Part shown: piece by piece, positions 8,424 through 17,167 of the stretch
Layout of the letters: every line of letters begins with the position of its first letter
Position numbering within the stretch: the first letter of the stretch is position 1
Assembly (NCBI RefSeq): GCF_000739735.1
Contig: NZ_BBJF01000002.1
Coordinates: 102,247 to 166,246 of the forward strand
Reading direction: 5' to 3'
From: Paraburkholderia ginsengisoli NBRC 100965
Lineage (GTDB): Bacteria; Pseudomonadota; Gammaproteobacteria; Burkholderiales; Burkholderiaceae
DNA: 64,000 bases
Translations under genes and position numbers: made by a program
The notes under the pieces: model-generated
The model's input: only the letters and a program-made list of their open reading frames with translations
What the model was told of the DNA's origin: nothing
Database searches by the model: none

Positions 8424-9953
8424 TTATGCGCTCTGCCGCGCAGGTTCGCGGGCGAACCATGCGTCGATGTCATGCGTGATCGAATCGAGCGTGCCCGGCT
8501 CGACGTGCAGACCGAGTTTCGAGCGGCGCCACAGCACGTCCTGAGCGCTGCGCGCCCATTCGATGTCGCGCAGGTAAGTCAGTTCGGCTTCATAGAGGCC
8601 CGGCGCGAACTCACGGCCGAGTTCGGCCAGCGAGCGCGCATTGCCGACAACCCGTGCGGCGCGCGTGCCATAAGCGCGCGCGAGGCGGTGCGCAAGTTCG
8701 GCCGGCAGCCACGCATGCTGTTGCCGGAAGCCGGCGAGGAAGCGCTCGAAGTCGGCGTTCGCGATATCGCCGCCGGGCAATGGCGCGCCGACCGTCCACG
8801 CGGGCGCGCCGTTGTGCAACGCTTGCGCGAGCGTGTCGACGGCCTGTTCCGCGAGCTTGCGGAACGTCGTGATCTTGCCGCCGAACACCGACAGCAGCGG
8901 CGCTTCGCCCGCGAGCGCGTCGAGTTCGAGCGAGTAATCGCGCGTGACCGCGGACGGGTTGTCCGCGCCTTCTTCCTCGAGCAGCGGACGCACGCCCGAA
9001 TAGGTCCAGCGCACGTCGGCCGGCGAGATCTTCTGCTTGAAATAGCGGTTGATCGAGTCGCACAGGTACTGCGTTTCGCCGGCGTCGATCGCCACTTGCG
9101 ACGGGTCGCCGCGATATTCGAGGTCGGTCGTGCCGATCAGCGTGTAATCGCCTTCGTACGGGATTGCGAAGATGATCCGCTTGTCCGGGTTCTGGAAGAT
9201 GTACGCGTGGTCGTGATCGAACAGACGGCGCGTGACGATGTGGCTGCCTTTCACGAGGCGCACGCTGTGAGACGCGGGGCGGCCGAGCGCGCCTTGCAGG
9301 AGTTCGCCGACCCACGGGCCCGCGGCGTTTGCTATCGACGCGGCGCGCACGTCGAGCGTCGTGCCGTCCGCGCGCCGCAGTTGCGCGCGCCACTCGCCGC
9401 CGGCGCGCACTGCGCTGATCAGCTTCGTGCGCGTCAGGATGGTCGCGCCGTGCTCCTGCGCATCGAGCGCGTTCAGCACGACGAGGCGCGCGTCGTTGAC
9501 CCAGCCGTCCGAATACACGAAACCGCGTTTGATCGAGTCGACCAGCGGCGCGCCGGCGGGATGGTTGCGCATCGTGATGCCGCGCGAACCGGGCAACAGC
9601 TCGCGTTTGGCGAGGTGGTCGTAAAGGAACAGGCCCGCGCGGATCAGCCAGGCCGGGCGCAGATCGGGCATGTGCGGCATCACGAAGCGCAGCGGCCACA
9701 TGATGTGCGGCGCTGCGCGCAGCAGCGTTTCGCGCTCCTGCAACGCTTTGCGCACCAGTCCGAACTCGCGGTATTCGAGGTAGCGCAGGCCGCCGTGAAT
9801 CAGCTTGGTACTGGCCGACGACGTATGCGCGGCCAGATCGTCCTGCTCGCAAAGCAGCACCGACAGGCCGCGGCCGGCCGCATCGCGTGCGATGCCTGCG
9901 CCGTTGATCCCGCCGCCAACGACGAGCAAATCGTATCGGGAGCCTTGCGTCAC
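8424..9953 (-). CDS. glpD: Aerobic glycerol-3-phosphate dehydrogenase
   Basis: An FAD enzyme on the cytoplasmic face of the inner membrane that oxidises glycerol 3-phosphate to dihydroxyacetone phosphate and passes electrons to quinone. The 509-residue length matches the family. The dinucleotide-binding motif [19 protein letters not shown] is at residues 11-29, followed by the GlpD signature [16 protein letters not shown]. The conserved C-terminal half includes [12 protein letters not shown] and the helical cap domain. It is the first gene of the glpD-glpK group. The upstream region (9954-10060) carries TTCG-rich dyads that are likely GlpR sites. Confidence 0.97.
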   Translation of the reverse strand: MTQGSRYDLLVVGGGINGAGIARDAAGRGLSVLLCEQDDLAAHTSSASTKLIHGGLRYLEYREFGLVRKALQERETLLRAAPHIMWPLRFVMPHMPDLRPAWLIRAGLFLYDHLAKRELLPGSRGITMRNHPAGAPLVDSIKRGFVYSDGWVNDARLVVLNALDAQEHGATILTRTKLISAVRAGGEWRAQLRRADGTTLDVRAASIANAAGPWVGELLQGALGRPASHSVRLVKGSHIVTRRLFDHDHAYIFQNPDKRIIFAIPYEGDYTLIGTTDLEYRGDPSQVAIDAGETQYLCDSINRYFKQKISPADVRWTYSGVRPLLEEEGADNPSAVTRDYSLELDALAGEAPLLSVFGGKITTFRKLAEQAVDTLAQALHNGAPAWTVGAPLPGGDIANADFERFLAGFRQQHAWLPAELAHRLARAYGTRAARVVGNARSLAELGREFAPGLYEAELTYLRDIEWARSAQDVLWRRSKLGLHVEPGTLDSITHDIDAWFAREPARQSA

Positions 9954-10009
9954 CTGCTATGTCCCCTGCGTTGCGCTTAAAATCGGATGGAAAATTTACC
10001 GAACAGGTC

Positions 10010-10055
10010 GTGTTCGTTTTCGAACTTTAATGAACACATTCGAAAAAGTAAAGTT
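10010..10055 (-). promoter_or_regulatory. Probable GlpR operator cluster upstream of glpD
   Basis: GTTCG-TTTT-CGAAC (10012-10025) is a perfect dyad. An overlapping second dyad pairs GTGTTC (10010-10015) with GAACAC (10032-10037). Further TTCGAA and GTTCG half-sites follow to 10055. GlpR operators in other proteobacteria are TTCG/CGAA-type dyads of this kind. The position, 57-100 bp upstream of glpD, fits repression. Binding is inferred. Confidence 0.55.
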
Positions 10056-10153
10056 CGCTTTATCCGGGCATGTATTGGCCGGTCGGCCAGGGGAGTGGCG
10101 CAACGCGCGGCCGAGGACGATACTCTCGGCAGCAGCCATTTCGAGGTGAATTA

Positions 10154-10528
10154 ATGCGTGGACTTTTGATGATCGGCGCCGCTGCGCTTCTCACGGGATG
10201 CGTCAGCTCGCCGAGCCTGACGGGCACGAGGGGCGCACCGTCGTTCGAGGCGTTGCAACAGATGTGCACCCCGCAGACCGTCGACTACGGCCAGGACGCG
10301 CAGGGCGTCTACGCGGCGTTCTTCGACGCGTATGTGGCGAACCGGCGCGGCGCGTTGTCGAAGGAGGATTTCTGCGCGTTTCAGGCGGCTATCGCCCAGC
10401 GTCATGCGAGCGAAGGCGCGAGCGCTGATCCGCAGGTGCGCAATCAGTGGGTCGAGTTCTTCATTGCGCAGCGGGCCAAGGCGTTGAGCTGGCGCGCGGC
10501 GGTCGATCCGACGTTGCGCAGCGGCTGA
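10154..10528 (+). CDS. Small putative lipoprotein
   Basis: A 124-residue protein with a type II signal peptide: MRGLLMIGAAALLTGC, with lipobox LLTGC and the acylated cysteine at position 16. After it come a short Ser/Thr linker and a mostly helical domain containing two more cysteines (QQMCTPQTV and KEDFCAF). The ATG at 10154 follows GAGGTG at 10143-10148. No family is recognised. It is divergent from glpD, and its promoter shares the TTCG-dyad region, so coregulation is possible but unproven. The residue after Cys is Val, which would favour outer-membrane sorting under the +2 rule. Confidence 0.75.
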   Translation: MRGLLMIGAAALLTGCVSSPSLTGTRGAPSFEALQQMCTPQTVDYGQDAQGVYAAFFDAYVANRRGALSKEDFCAFQAAIAQRHASEGASADPQVRNQWVEFFIAQRAKALSWRAAVDPTLRSG

Positions 10529-10911
10529 GCGGGGCGTTTGCTTTCTGCTTTTGCGGGCGAGCTAGCGCTAGCGGCGACCGCTTGGGCGGCGACCTTGCGA
10601 CTGGGAGGGATAACCCGGCGGGTCAGCGGCTTTTGGCGACGCCGCTCACGCTGCGCGTGAGCGCCAAGCCGCACCATGCGGCGGATCTGGAGCGCACACG
10701 GCTTCGCGAGCCGGGCGCGCGCTCAGCGTTCGAGGGGTATCGACGGTCGGAATGGCTCGTTGCGCGCGGGCAGCGACAACCGATTCATACGGCAAAGAAC
10801 TACAAGGCAATCTACACAAAGCAAGGGTGCGTGCGAACATGCGCAACGCACCCTGCCGTCATTGCAAGGCCGGACGTCGACTGCAAAAAACAGCGACAAG
10901 CCCTGGCGACA
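10529..10911. other. Gene-free stretch with hairpins
   Basis: There is no convincing gene between the lipoprotein and the 65-residue protein. The stretch contains the 12-nt palindrome GCTAGCGCTAGC near 10560-10571, and a compound hairpin at 10633-10667 (outer TTGGC/GCCAA, inner GCTCACGC/GCGTGAGC). A third hairpin lies at 10825-10853. None has a clear T-run on the plus strand. Confidence 0.5.
10825..10853 (-). terminator. Possible terminator after the 65-residue gene
   Basis: GGGTGCGT pairs with ACGCACCC. On the minus strand the stem is followed by TTGCTTTGTGT, a weak T-rich tail. It lies about 60 nt past the stop codon at 10912. A weak candidate. Confidence 0.3.
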
Positions 10912-11109
10912 CTAGGAAAGACGCTTGATAGCCCGCAGCGCGTTGTCGCCGGTTTCCGTCACACGCCATTGTTCGTTGCCCGACGCGAGTCGTTCGAGTT
11001 CTACCAACTGGCGTTCCAGCAGCGCGTCGAGTTCTTCTCGACCCATGTCGACCTGATTGGGGGCGTCCTTGACGAGCAACAACGTGGCGAATTCATGCGG
11101 ACTCAGCAT
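10912..11109 (-). CDS. Conserved small protein of unknown function
   Basis: A 65-residue soluble protein beginning MLSPHEFATLLLVKDAPNQ, with an acidic helical middle (REELDALLERQLVELERL) and a short C-terminal segment (WRVTETGDNALRAIKRL) that looks like half of a winged-helix motif. The ATG at 11107-11109 was chosen because GGAGAG lies 4-9 nt upstream. Two earlier in-frame ATGs (11121 and 11130) would place that ribosome site inside the gene. I recall similar short proteins in Burkholderia genomes, but no function is assigned. It lies between the glycerol genes and glpR and is on the same strand as glpR. Confidence 0.65.
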   Translation of the reverse strand: MLSPHEFATLLLVKDAPNQVDMGREELDALLERQLVELERLASGNEQWRVTETGDNALRAIKRLS

Positions 11110-11415
11110 TGTTCTCTCCATGTCAAGCAAACGCGGACGGCCTTGCCGGCGACTGGCCAGGAGGCCAGAGAAGTCCGCTAGAGGATCGGGCGGGAAGTAC
11201 GGTTCAAGACAAATTCACACAACCGGCGCTACGCGGAACGCGGAATGAACGCCGGGGAACTGGAGTGTAGTCAACCGCGCGTTAAACACCAAACACGCCC
11301 CCGCAAATATTCCGTTTGACAATTGCCCGGCCCGGCGGCGGTTGCGAACCGCGGCCCGATCCTTGATTTCACTCGAAGTTTTGCGTGCGCTGCAGCATGG
11401 TCCCGGACGCCTTGC

Positions 11416-12195
11416 CTACCCTGCGACATACAGCTGGCAATTGGCGGCGGCGAGCGTCTCGCCGAGCTCCGCAGGTGGAGCGGCATCGGTGAACAACGCG
11501 TCGATCTGATCGAGATGGCCCTGGCGAACCAGCGCCGGGCGACCGAATTTGGAGCTGTCGGCGGCGAGGAACACGGTGCGCGCGTGCTGGATGATCGCCT
11601 CGGCCACGCGCACTTCGCGGGTGTCGAAATCGCGCAGGGTGCCGTCCGTCTCGATGCTCGACGTGCCGATGATCGCGAAGTCCACCTTGAACTGGCGGAT
11701 GAAGTCGATCGCCAGTTCGCCGACGATCCCTTTGTCCCACGGCCGCACGATGCCGCCCGTCACCAGCACCTCGCAATCCGGATAGCCGCTCATCATGCTG
11801 GCGACGTTCAGATTGTTGGTGATCACGCGCAGTCCGCGATGCCGGTTGAGCGCGCGGGCGACTTCCTCGGTGGTCGTGCCGAGGTTGATGAACAGCGACG
11901 CCTGATCGGGAATGTGGGTGGCCACTAGCGCGGCGATGCGCCGCTTCTCGTCATGGAACATGCGCTGGCGCGCGGTGTAGGAGACGTTTTCGGAGCTGGT
12001 CGGCAAACTGGCGCCGCCGTGATAGCGGCGCAGCAGGTTCATGTCGGCGAGCCAGTTGACGTCGCGGCGGATCGTCTGCGGCGTCACGTCGAAGTGGGCC
12101 GCGAGGTCGTCCACGGTCACGAAGCCGTCGCGTTGCACCCACTCCAGCAATTCCTGTTGCCGGGCATTGAGAGTGAGGCGGGGGTCTCGGGTCAT
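11416..12195 (-). CDS. glpR: DeoR-family regulator, glycerol-3-phosphate regulon repressor type
   Basis: A 259-residue repressor of normal DeoR-family length. The N-terminal winged helix is ELLEWVQRDGFVTVDDLAAH followed by the recognition helix in TPQTIRRDVNWL, then LLRRYHGGA, the DeoR signature. The C-terminal DeoRC sugar-phosphate-binding domain contains FINLGTTTEEVARAL, VITNNLNVASM and the conserved VLVTGGIVRPWDKG and FLAADSSKFGR motifs. GlpR-type proteins respond to glycerol 3-phosphate. Its position two small genes from glpD-glpK supports the GlpR assignment. Another DeoR paralogue cannot be excluded from sequence alone. Confidence 0.9.
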   Translation of the reverse strand: MTRDPRLTLNARQQELLEWVQRDGFVTVDDLAAHFDVTPQTIRRDVNWLADMNLLRRYHGGASLPTSSENVSYTARQRMFHDEKRRIAALVATHIPDQASLFINLGTTTEEVARALNRHRGLRVITNNLNVASMMSGYPDCEVLVTGGIVRPWDKGIVGELAIDFIRQFKVDFAIIGTSSIETDGTLRDFDTREVRVAEAIIQHARTVFLAADSSKFGRPALVRQGHLDQIDALFTDAAPPAELGETLAAANCQLYVAG

Positions 12196-12526
12196 GTGTC
12201 TCGGGTCGTCGGATTTTTATCGGCGCTCCCCGCCGTCAGCGCAATGCGCCGAGCCGGAAAGCGGATCATGCGTGAACGGGGTGTGGGTATTGTAAGACCA
12301 TCGGACCCCTTGTCCGCCAACTCGTGCAAGCTGCATAACTGGCGCGACCGCGATCGTTCGATCCATTCAGGCGCCTGGCGCATTTATTCATTTGATAAAT
12401 GAATTTGTTTTTTGGGCTGGTTCGCGCTGCAATCCACGGTTTCGCGTTTCACCCCCGTTTTCATGATTCCCACGATGTCCGGCGGCTTTTTCGTCGCACC
12501 GGACCGCGCTTTCGAGAGTGTTCGAC
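12196..12526. other. Divergent intergenic region glpR / ggt
   Basis: No gene is seen. The only notable element is the palindrome at 12386-12404. The rest is GC-rich sequence without repeats that I could detect. Confidence 0.5.
12386..12404. promoter_or_regulatory. Perfect palindrome, putative operator upstream of ggt
   Basis: ATTCATTT, then GAT, then AAATGAAT: an 8-bp perfect dyad in an A/T-rich patch, 122 bp before the ggt start and 190 bp from glpR. It does not match the TTCG-type dyads by glpD, so a different regulator is implied. Confidence 0.5.
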
Positions 12527-14164
12527 ATGACTGGCTTCAACTGGCAAAACCCCTATCCGACGCCGCGTCTGCCTGTATTCGCGCGCAACATCGTTTCGAC
12601 TTCGCATCCGCTCGCCGCGCAAGCCGGGCTGCGCATGCTGTGGAAAGGCGGCAATGCCGTCGATGCGGCGATCGCGGCGGCCGCCGCCATCACGGTGGTC
12701 GAGCCGGTGTCGTGCGGTCTCGGCGGCGATGCGTTCGCGCTGGTGTGGGACGGCAAGAAGCTGCATGGGCTGAACGCGTCGGGCGTGTCGCCGGCGGCGT
12801 GGAACGTCGACTACTTCAAGCGCAAGTACGGCGAGGAAAACGGCCTCGCGAAGCAACCCAAGCGCGGCTGGGACGCGGTGACGGTGCCCGGCGTGATCGC
12901 GGGCTGGGAAGCGCTGCATCAGAAGTTCGGCACGCTGCCGTTCGCCGACCTGATGGAGCCGGCCATCGAAATCGCCGAGCGCGGTCATGCGGTGGCGAGC
13001 ATCGTCGCCTACAAGTGGGCGGCGGCCGTGCCGGAGTTGAAAGACCTGCCGGGCTTCGCGCAAACCTTCATGCCGCGAGGCCGCGCGCCGGAAGTGAGCG
13101 AGCTGGTCCGTTTCCCCGGCCATGCGAAGACGCTGCGCAAGCTCGCCGAGCAAGGTCCGCGCGCGTACTACGAAGGCGAGATCGCCGAGCAGATCGCGGC
13201 GTTTGCGCGCGAAGGAGGCGCGGCGCTCACGCTCGACGACCTGCGCAATTACCGCGCGGACTGGGTTGAGCCGATCGGCAAGGAATATCGCGGTCACACC
13301 GTGCATGAGATTCCGCCGAACGGCCAGGGCATCGCGGCGCTGATCGCGCTGGGCATTCTCGAAAAATTCGACGTGAAGGAACTGGCGGTCGACAACGTCG
13401 AGTCGCAACACTTGCAGATCGAAGCGATGAAGCTGGCGTTCGCCGACGTGTACCGCTACGTCGCCGATCCGCGTTCGATGGAGGTCACGCCCGAACAGAT
13501 GCTCGACGACGCGTACCTCACGTCGCGCGCGAAGCTGATCGACCACAAGCGCGCGACGCAGTTCGACTTCGGCATGCCGAAGGCGGGCGGCACGATCTAC
13601 ATGTCGGTGGCCGACGAGCGCGGCATGATGGTGAGCTTCATCCAGTCGAACTACATGGGCTTCGGCTCGGGCATCGTGGTGCCGGACAGCGGCATCGCGA
13701 TGCAGAACCGCGGCTGCGGCTTTTCGATGGACCCGAAGTCGCCGAACGTGGTGGAAGGCGGCAAGCGGCCGTTCCATACGATCATTCCGTCATTCCTCAC
13801 GCAGCAGGTGAACGGCCAGCAGGAAGCGGTGATGAGCTTCGGCGTGATGGGCGGCGACATGCAGCCGCAAGGCCACCTGCAATCGATCGTGCGGATGCTC
13901 GACTACGGTCAGCAGCCGCAGGCCGCGTGCGATGCGCCGCGCTGGAAGGTCAACCGCGACTTCACGATCGACATCGAATCGACGCTCGATCCGAAGACCG
14001 CCGAGGCGCTGCAAAAGCTCGGCCACACGATCAAATCGGTCGACGATCCGTACATGGACTTCGGCTCGGGCCAGTACATCTGGAAGCTGGATCGTGACGA
14101 GCCGGAGCGCGGCTACGTGGCGGCAAGCGACAGCCGCCGCGACGGGCTGGCAGCCGGGTTCTAA
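12527..14164 (+). CDS. Gamma-glutamyltransferase family protein (YwrD-like, no signal peptide)
   Basis: A 545-residue Ntn-hydrolase that would cleave itself into large and small subunits. The substrate-binding half has STSHPLAAQAGLRMLWKGGNAVDAAIA and EPVSCGLGGDAFALVW. The nucleophile Thr opens the small subunit at GGTIYMSVAD, aligned with TTHxSVVD of periplasmic GGTs. Downstream are NRGCGFSMDP and the catalytic-Gly segment VMSFGVMGGDMQPQGH. Unlike classical periplasmic GGT there is no signal peptide, so it should be cytoplasmic. The ATG at 12527 is preferred to a GTG three codons earlier. Likely roles are hydrolysis of gamma-glutamyl compounds or cephalosporin-acylase-like activity. The substrate is unknown. 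Confidence 0.9.
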   Translation: MTGFNWQNPYPTPRLPVFARNIVSTSHPLAAQAGLRMLWKGGNAVDAAIAAAAAITVVEPVSCGLGGDAFALVWDGKKLHGLNASGVSPAAWNVDYFKRKYGEENGLAKQPKRGWDAVTVPGVIAGWEALHQKFGTLPFADLMEPAIEIAERGHAVASIVAYKWAAAVPELKDLPGFAQTFMPRGRAPEVSELVRFPGHAKTLRKLAEQGPRAYYEGEIAEQIAAFAREGGAALTLDDLRNYRADWVEPIGKEYRGHTVHEIPPNGQGIAALIALGILEKFDVKELAVDNVESQHLQIEAMKLAFADVYRYVADPRSMEVTPEQMLDDAYLTSRAKLIDHKRATQFDFGMPKAGGTIYMSVADERGMMVSFIQSNYMGFGSGIVVPDSGIAMQNRGCGFSMDPKSPNVVEGGKRPFHTIIPSFLTQQVNGQQEAVMSFGVMGGDMQPQGHLQSIVRMLDYGQQPQAACDAPRWKVNRDFTIDIESTLDPKTAEALQKLGHTIKSVDDPYMDFGSGQYIWKLDRDEPERGYVAASDSRRDGLAAGF

Positions 14165-14515
14165 CTGACGCATATGCGAGGCGCGGCGCTGCTAGCGCGG
14201 CCGCTTCGGGCGACGCCTGGCCCGGCTTTCGGCGAGGCGGCGCGCGGCGCGTTTCGCTGCGTGGGGACGCGTTTCGCTGCGTGGGGACGCGTTTCGCTCG
14301 CTGTGAGCGTTGCGTCAGCTGCGCGCGGCCAGGCGGCAACGCAGCAACGCGAAGCACGCATGGCGCCAAGGGCGCGCGTGAGCGCCGCCATTGAGCGGCG
14401 CCAGCCGCCTTGTGCGCGCAATGCGCGCCCCACGCACATCATCCGCATTTCATACACACACCGCACGCCCGCGCATCAGGCGTCACATCAGGCATTGAAC
14501 AAGGCAGGAGACATC
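14165..14515. other. Gene-free stretch with short tandem repeat
   Basis: No gene is supported between ggt and the MHS transporter. The stretch is very GC-rich and contains a 20-bp tandem repeat at 14249-14298. It ends with the leader of the transporter. Confidence 0.5.
14249..14298. repeat. 20-bp tandem direct repeat, 2.5 copies
   Basis: The unit GCGTTTCGCTGCGTGGGGAC occurs exactly at 14249-14268 and 14269-14288, and its first ten bases recur at 14289-14298. It is non-coding. Confidence 0.85.
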
Positions 14516-15880
14516 ATGCAAACCAAGGCGTCGCCATCGGCGACCGCTTCCCCACCTACGCCGGCCGCGCCGCTTTCCAAAGCGATGGTGCGGCGGATCG
14601 TGTTTTCGTCATCGGTCGGCAATGCGCTCGAGTGGTTCGACTTTCTGGTCTACGGCTACTTCGCGACGATCATCGCCAAAGAGTTCTTCCCGATGCAGGA
14701 CGAGTGGCTCTCGACGCTGCTCGCCATCGCCACCTTCGGTATCTCGTTCCTGATGCGGCCGCTGGGCGCCGTCGTGCTGGGCATCTACGGCGACCGCAAG
14801 GGCCGCAAGGCGGCGCTCACGCTCGCCATCGCGCTGATGATGGTCGGCACCTTCACGATGGCCGTGATGCCGCCGTATGCGTCGATCGGTCTGGCCGCGC
14901 CTTTGCTGATCCTGCTCGCGCGGCTCGTGCAAGGCTTCGCGGTCGGCGGCGAGTTCGGCAGTGCGACGGCCTTCATGGTCGAGCACAGCGCGTCGCGCCG
15001 CGGCTATTACGCGAGCTGGCAGTTTGCAAGTCAGGGCCTCGCGGCGATCACCGCCGCCACCTTCGGCTCGCTGCTGACCGCGTGGATGTCGCCCGAGCAT
15101 CTCAGTAGCTGGGGCTGGCGTCTGCCGTTCGTGTTCGGTTTGCTGGTCGGGCCGGTGGGCTTCTACATCCGTTCGCATCTCGACGAGACCCCGGAGTTCA
15201 TCGAAATGCGCAAGGCGCGCGAGGCGGCCAACGAAGGCAAGGGCGCGAGCGAAGAGAAGGGCGTGTCGTTCGCCAACCAGTGGGTCAACCTGCTGCTCGC
15301 GATCGGCATCGTCGCGCAGTCGACGGTCGGCGTATACGTGCTGCAACTCTACATGCCGATGTACGCGGTCAAGCAGTTGCACATGTCGGCGGCCGCGTCG
15401 TTCGGTGTGGTGGTGCTCAACGGCGGACTGCAGTTCATCCTGTCACCGGTGATGGGCGCGCTGTCCGATCGCATCGGCCGGATTCGCATCATGCTGACTA
15501 CGTCGATCCTGATGGGCACGCTGATCTATCCGATGTTCGCGTGGCTGCAGACGCATCCGACGATCGGCTGGCTGCTGATGCTGCAAGCGATCGCCGGTAT
15601 CTTCAAGGCCGCTTACTCCGGCCCGATGCCCGCGCTGATGTCGGAGATATTCCCGACGCACGTGCGCTCGACGGGCCTTTCGATCGGTTACAGCATCGGC
15701 GTGACGATCTTCGGCGGCTTCGCACCGACGATCGTCGAGACCTTCATTCATTTGACCGGCGACAAACTCGCGCCAAGTTACTACGTGTTGCTTGCCGCCG
15801 TGTTGTCGGGCGTGTCGCTGATCATCGTGGCCCGCCGCATGCGCCGCGCGCCTGCGCTGCGCGGCGCTCAACCCGCCTGA
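14516..15880 (+). CDS. MHS-family MFS transporter (dicarboxylate/citrate:proton symporter type)
   Basis: A 454-residue, 12-TM major-facilitator protein of the metabolite:H+ symporter family (KgtP, CitA, ProP relatives). Diagnostic features are SSSVGNALEWFDFLVYGYFA at the start of TM1, the loop 2-3 motif GIYGDRKGRKAAL, RLVQGFAVGGEFGSATAFMVEH in TM4 to loop 4, and the loop 8-9 repeat GALSDRIGRIRIM. The start at 14516 follows GGCAGGAG at 14503-14510. It is probably an importer of an organic acid or related solute; the exact substrate is not assignable. It is followed by a strong terminator and lies 351 bp after ggt, so it is likely transcribed separately. Confidence 0.9.
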   Translation: MQTKASPSATASPPTPAAPLSKAMVRRIVFSSSVGNALEWFDFLVYGYFATIIAKEFFPMQDEWLSTLLAIATFGISFLMRPLGAVVLGIYGDRKGRKAALTLAIALMMVGTFTMAVMPPYASIGLAAPLLILLARLVQGFAVGGEFGSATAFMVEHSASRRGYYASWQFASQGLAAITAATFGSLLTAWMSPEHLSSWGWRLPFVFGLLVGPVGFYIRSHLDETPEFIEMRKAREAANEGKGASEEKGVSFANQWVNLLLAIGIVAQSTVGVYVLQLYMPMYAVKQLHMSAAASFGVVVLNGGLQFILSPVMGALSDRIGRIRIMLTTSILMGTLIYPMFAWLQTHPTIGWLLMLQAIAGIFKAAYSGPMPALMSEIFPTHVRSTGLSIGYSIGVTIFGGFAPTIVETFIHLTGDKLAPSYYVLLAAVLSGVSLIIVARRMRRAPALRGAQPA

Positions 15881-16216
15881 GCGCAATGTATCGAAGACCC
15901 GGGCCGACGGCGTTGCCGGCCTGACGCGTAGGGCTCGGTTGCCTATGTGGAAAGCCAGCTCATCGAGCTGGCTTTTTTACGTCTCCGCTCGCCGCGTTGT
16001 TCGACCGAACGTTTCGACTATCTCTGAATTGGAACTGCGGCCCTTCGGCATGGTCTGTGCTGTGTTATCTGCAGAGTTGGGTAACACCGGCTAAGATGCA
16101 AGATACAAGGGGTTAACTCTAATTCAAGCGCTGTACCGACACGGTGAACCGTCACGGCGAATGCGGGCGGTTCGAGCAGGCATCACGCGTCGGAGCAGCA
16201 TTCGGAGCAAGACACG
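15881..16216. other. Intergenic region MHS transporter / ferritin-like gene
   Basis: Besides the terminator at 15951-15978, I see a short dyad ACGGT-GA-ACCGT at 16141-16152, 65 bp upstream of the ferritin-like gene, and no coding potential. Confidence 0.45.
15951..15978 (+). terminator. Intrinsic terminator
   Basis: AAAGCCAGCT and AGCTGGCTTT form a 10-bp stem around a CATCG loop, followed by six Ts. It ends the MHS transporter transcript. Confidence 0.92.
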
Positions 16217-17044
16217 ATGCACACCGAGCTGAACCATGTCATGCCCTGGCGGATCGAGGACATCGACCTCACCCGCATTGATCGGCAGAAGGCTGTCGCG
16301 AACGAAGATCTGCTGTTGCTCCTGTGCGCGGCTTCGTTCATTGAAAGCGGCACCGATCTCTACACCAGCAACCTGAGCACTTTTTTCAACGGCGATCCTG
16401 AGGTCTCGGCCTGGCTCAACAACGAGTGGGAGCCGGAAGAGATGCAGCATGGCCGCGCGCTCAAGACGTACGTCGCCTACGTGTGGCCCGAATTCGACTG
16501 GGATACCGCGTTTCGTAATTTCATGGACGAGTATTCGCTGACCTGTTCGGTCGAAGACTTCGAGAAGACCCGCGCGCTCGAAATGGTCGCGCGCTGCGTG
16601 GTGGAAACCGGCACGGCCACGCTGTATCGCGCGATCGGGGAGTGCTCGGATGAACCGGTGCTCAAGCAGATCACCGACAACATCCGCACCGACGAAGTCC
16701 GTCACTACAAGCACTTTTTCAAGTTCTTCAAGAAGTACAACAAGATCGAAGGCAACGGGCGTCTCGCCGTACTCGGTGCGTTGATGCGCCGCGTGATGGA
16801 GATCAAGAACGAAGACTCGGAGATAGCACTGCGCCATGTGTTCGCGATTCGCTATCCGGAGCGCGTGCACGATTCGGCGTATAACCGCGAACGCGCGGCG
16901 CGTATCAATGCGCTGGTGCGGCGCAATCTGTCGGCCGACATGTGCGTGAAGATGCTGCTCAAGCCACTCGATCTGCCGGCGAAGATTCAGCCGGGCGTGC
17001 ACTATCCGCTCGCGAAGATCACGCAGCATGTGTTCTTTCGCTGA
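16217..17044 (+). CDS. Ferritin-like diiron protein of unknown function
   Basis: A 275-residue soluble protein whose first 170 residues form a four-helix ferritin-like bundle. A complete set of diiron ligands is visible: E43 (FIESGTDLY), E75 and H78 (EPEEMQHG), E130 (VVETGTATLY) and E160 and H163 (DEVRHY). The pattern of two ExxH motifs plus two lone glutamates is that of acyl-ACP desaturase and ribonucleotide-reductase-like carboxylate diiron enzymes rather than iron-storage ferritin. The C-terminal 100 residues are basic and helical. Possible roles are fatty-acid or small-molecule oxidation or oxygen/iron protection. It lies between two intrinsic terminators, so it is a single-gene transcript. 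Confidence 0.85.
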   Translation: MHTELNHVMPWRIEDIDLTRIDRQKAVANEDLLLLLCAASFIESGTDLYTSNLSTFFNGDPEVSAWLNNEWEPEEMQHGRALKTYVAYVWPEFDWDTAFRNFMDEYSLTCSVEDFEKTRALEMVARCVVETGTATLYRAIGECSDEPVLKQITDNIRTDEVRHYKHFFKFFKKYNKIEGNGRLAVLGALMRRVMEIKNEDSEIALRHVFAIRYPERVHDSAYNRERAARINALVRRNLSADMCVKMLLKPLDLPAKIQPGVHYPLAKITQHVFFR

Positions 17045-17090
17045 GTCGAGTCCGAGGGACGCCGCGTGTAAGCACACGATCACCTGACGA

Positions 17091-17123
17091 AGAATGGCCC
17101 GCCGATGCGGGCCATTCTTTTTT
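17091..17123 (+). terminator. Intrinsic terminator after ferritin-like gene
   Basis: AGAATGGCCCGC and GCGGGCCATTCT form a 12-bp perfect stem with a 4-nt loop, followed by a T-run. Confidence 0.93.
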
Positions 17124-17167
17124 CGAGGCATGATTGAGCCTTGGCTACTTTCAACCGGATCGACAGC

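Noticed and set aside
10633..10667. Compound hairpin after the lipoprotein as a terminator
   Set aside because: Stem is good but no T-run follows, and it lies about 100 nt past the stop.
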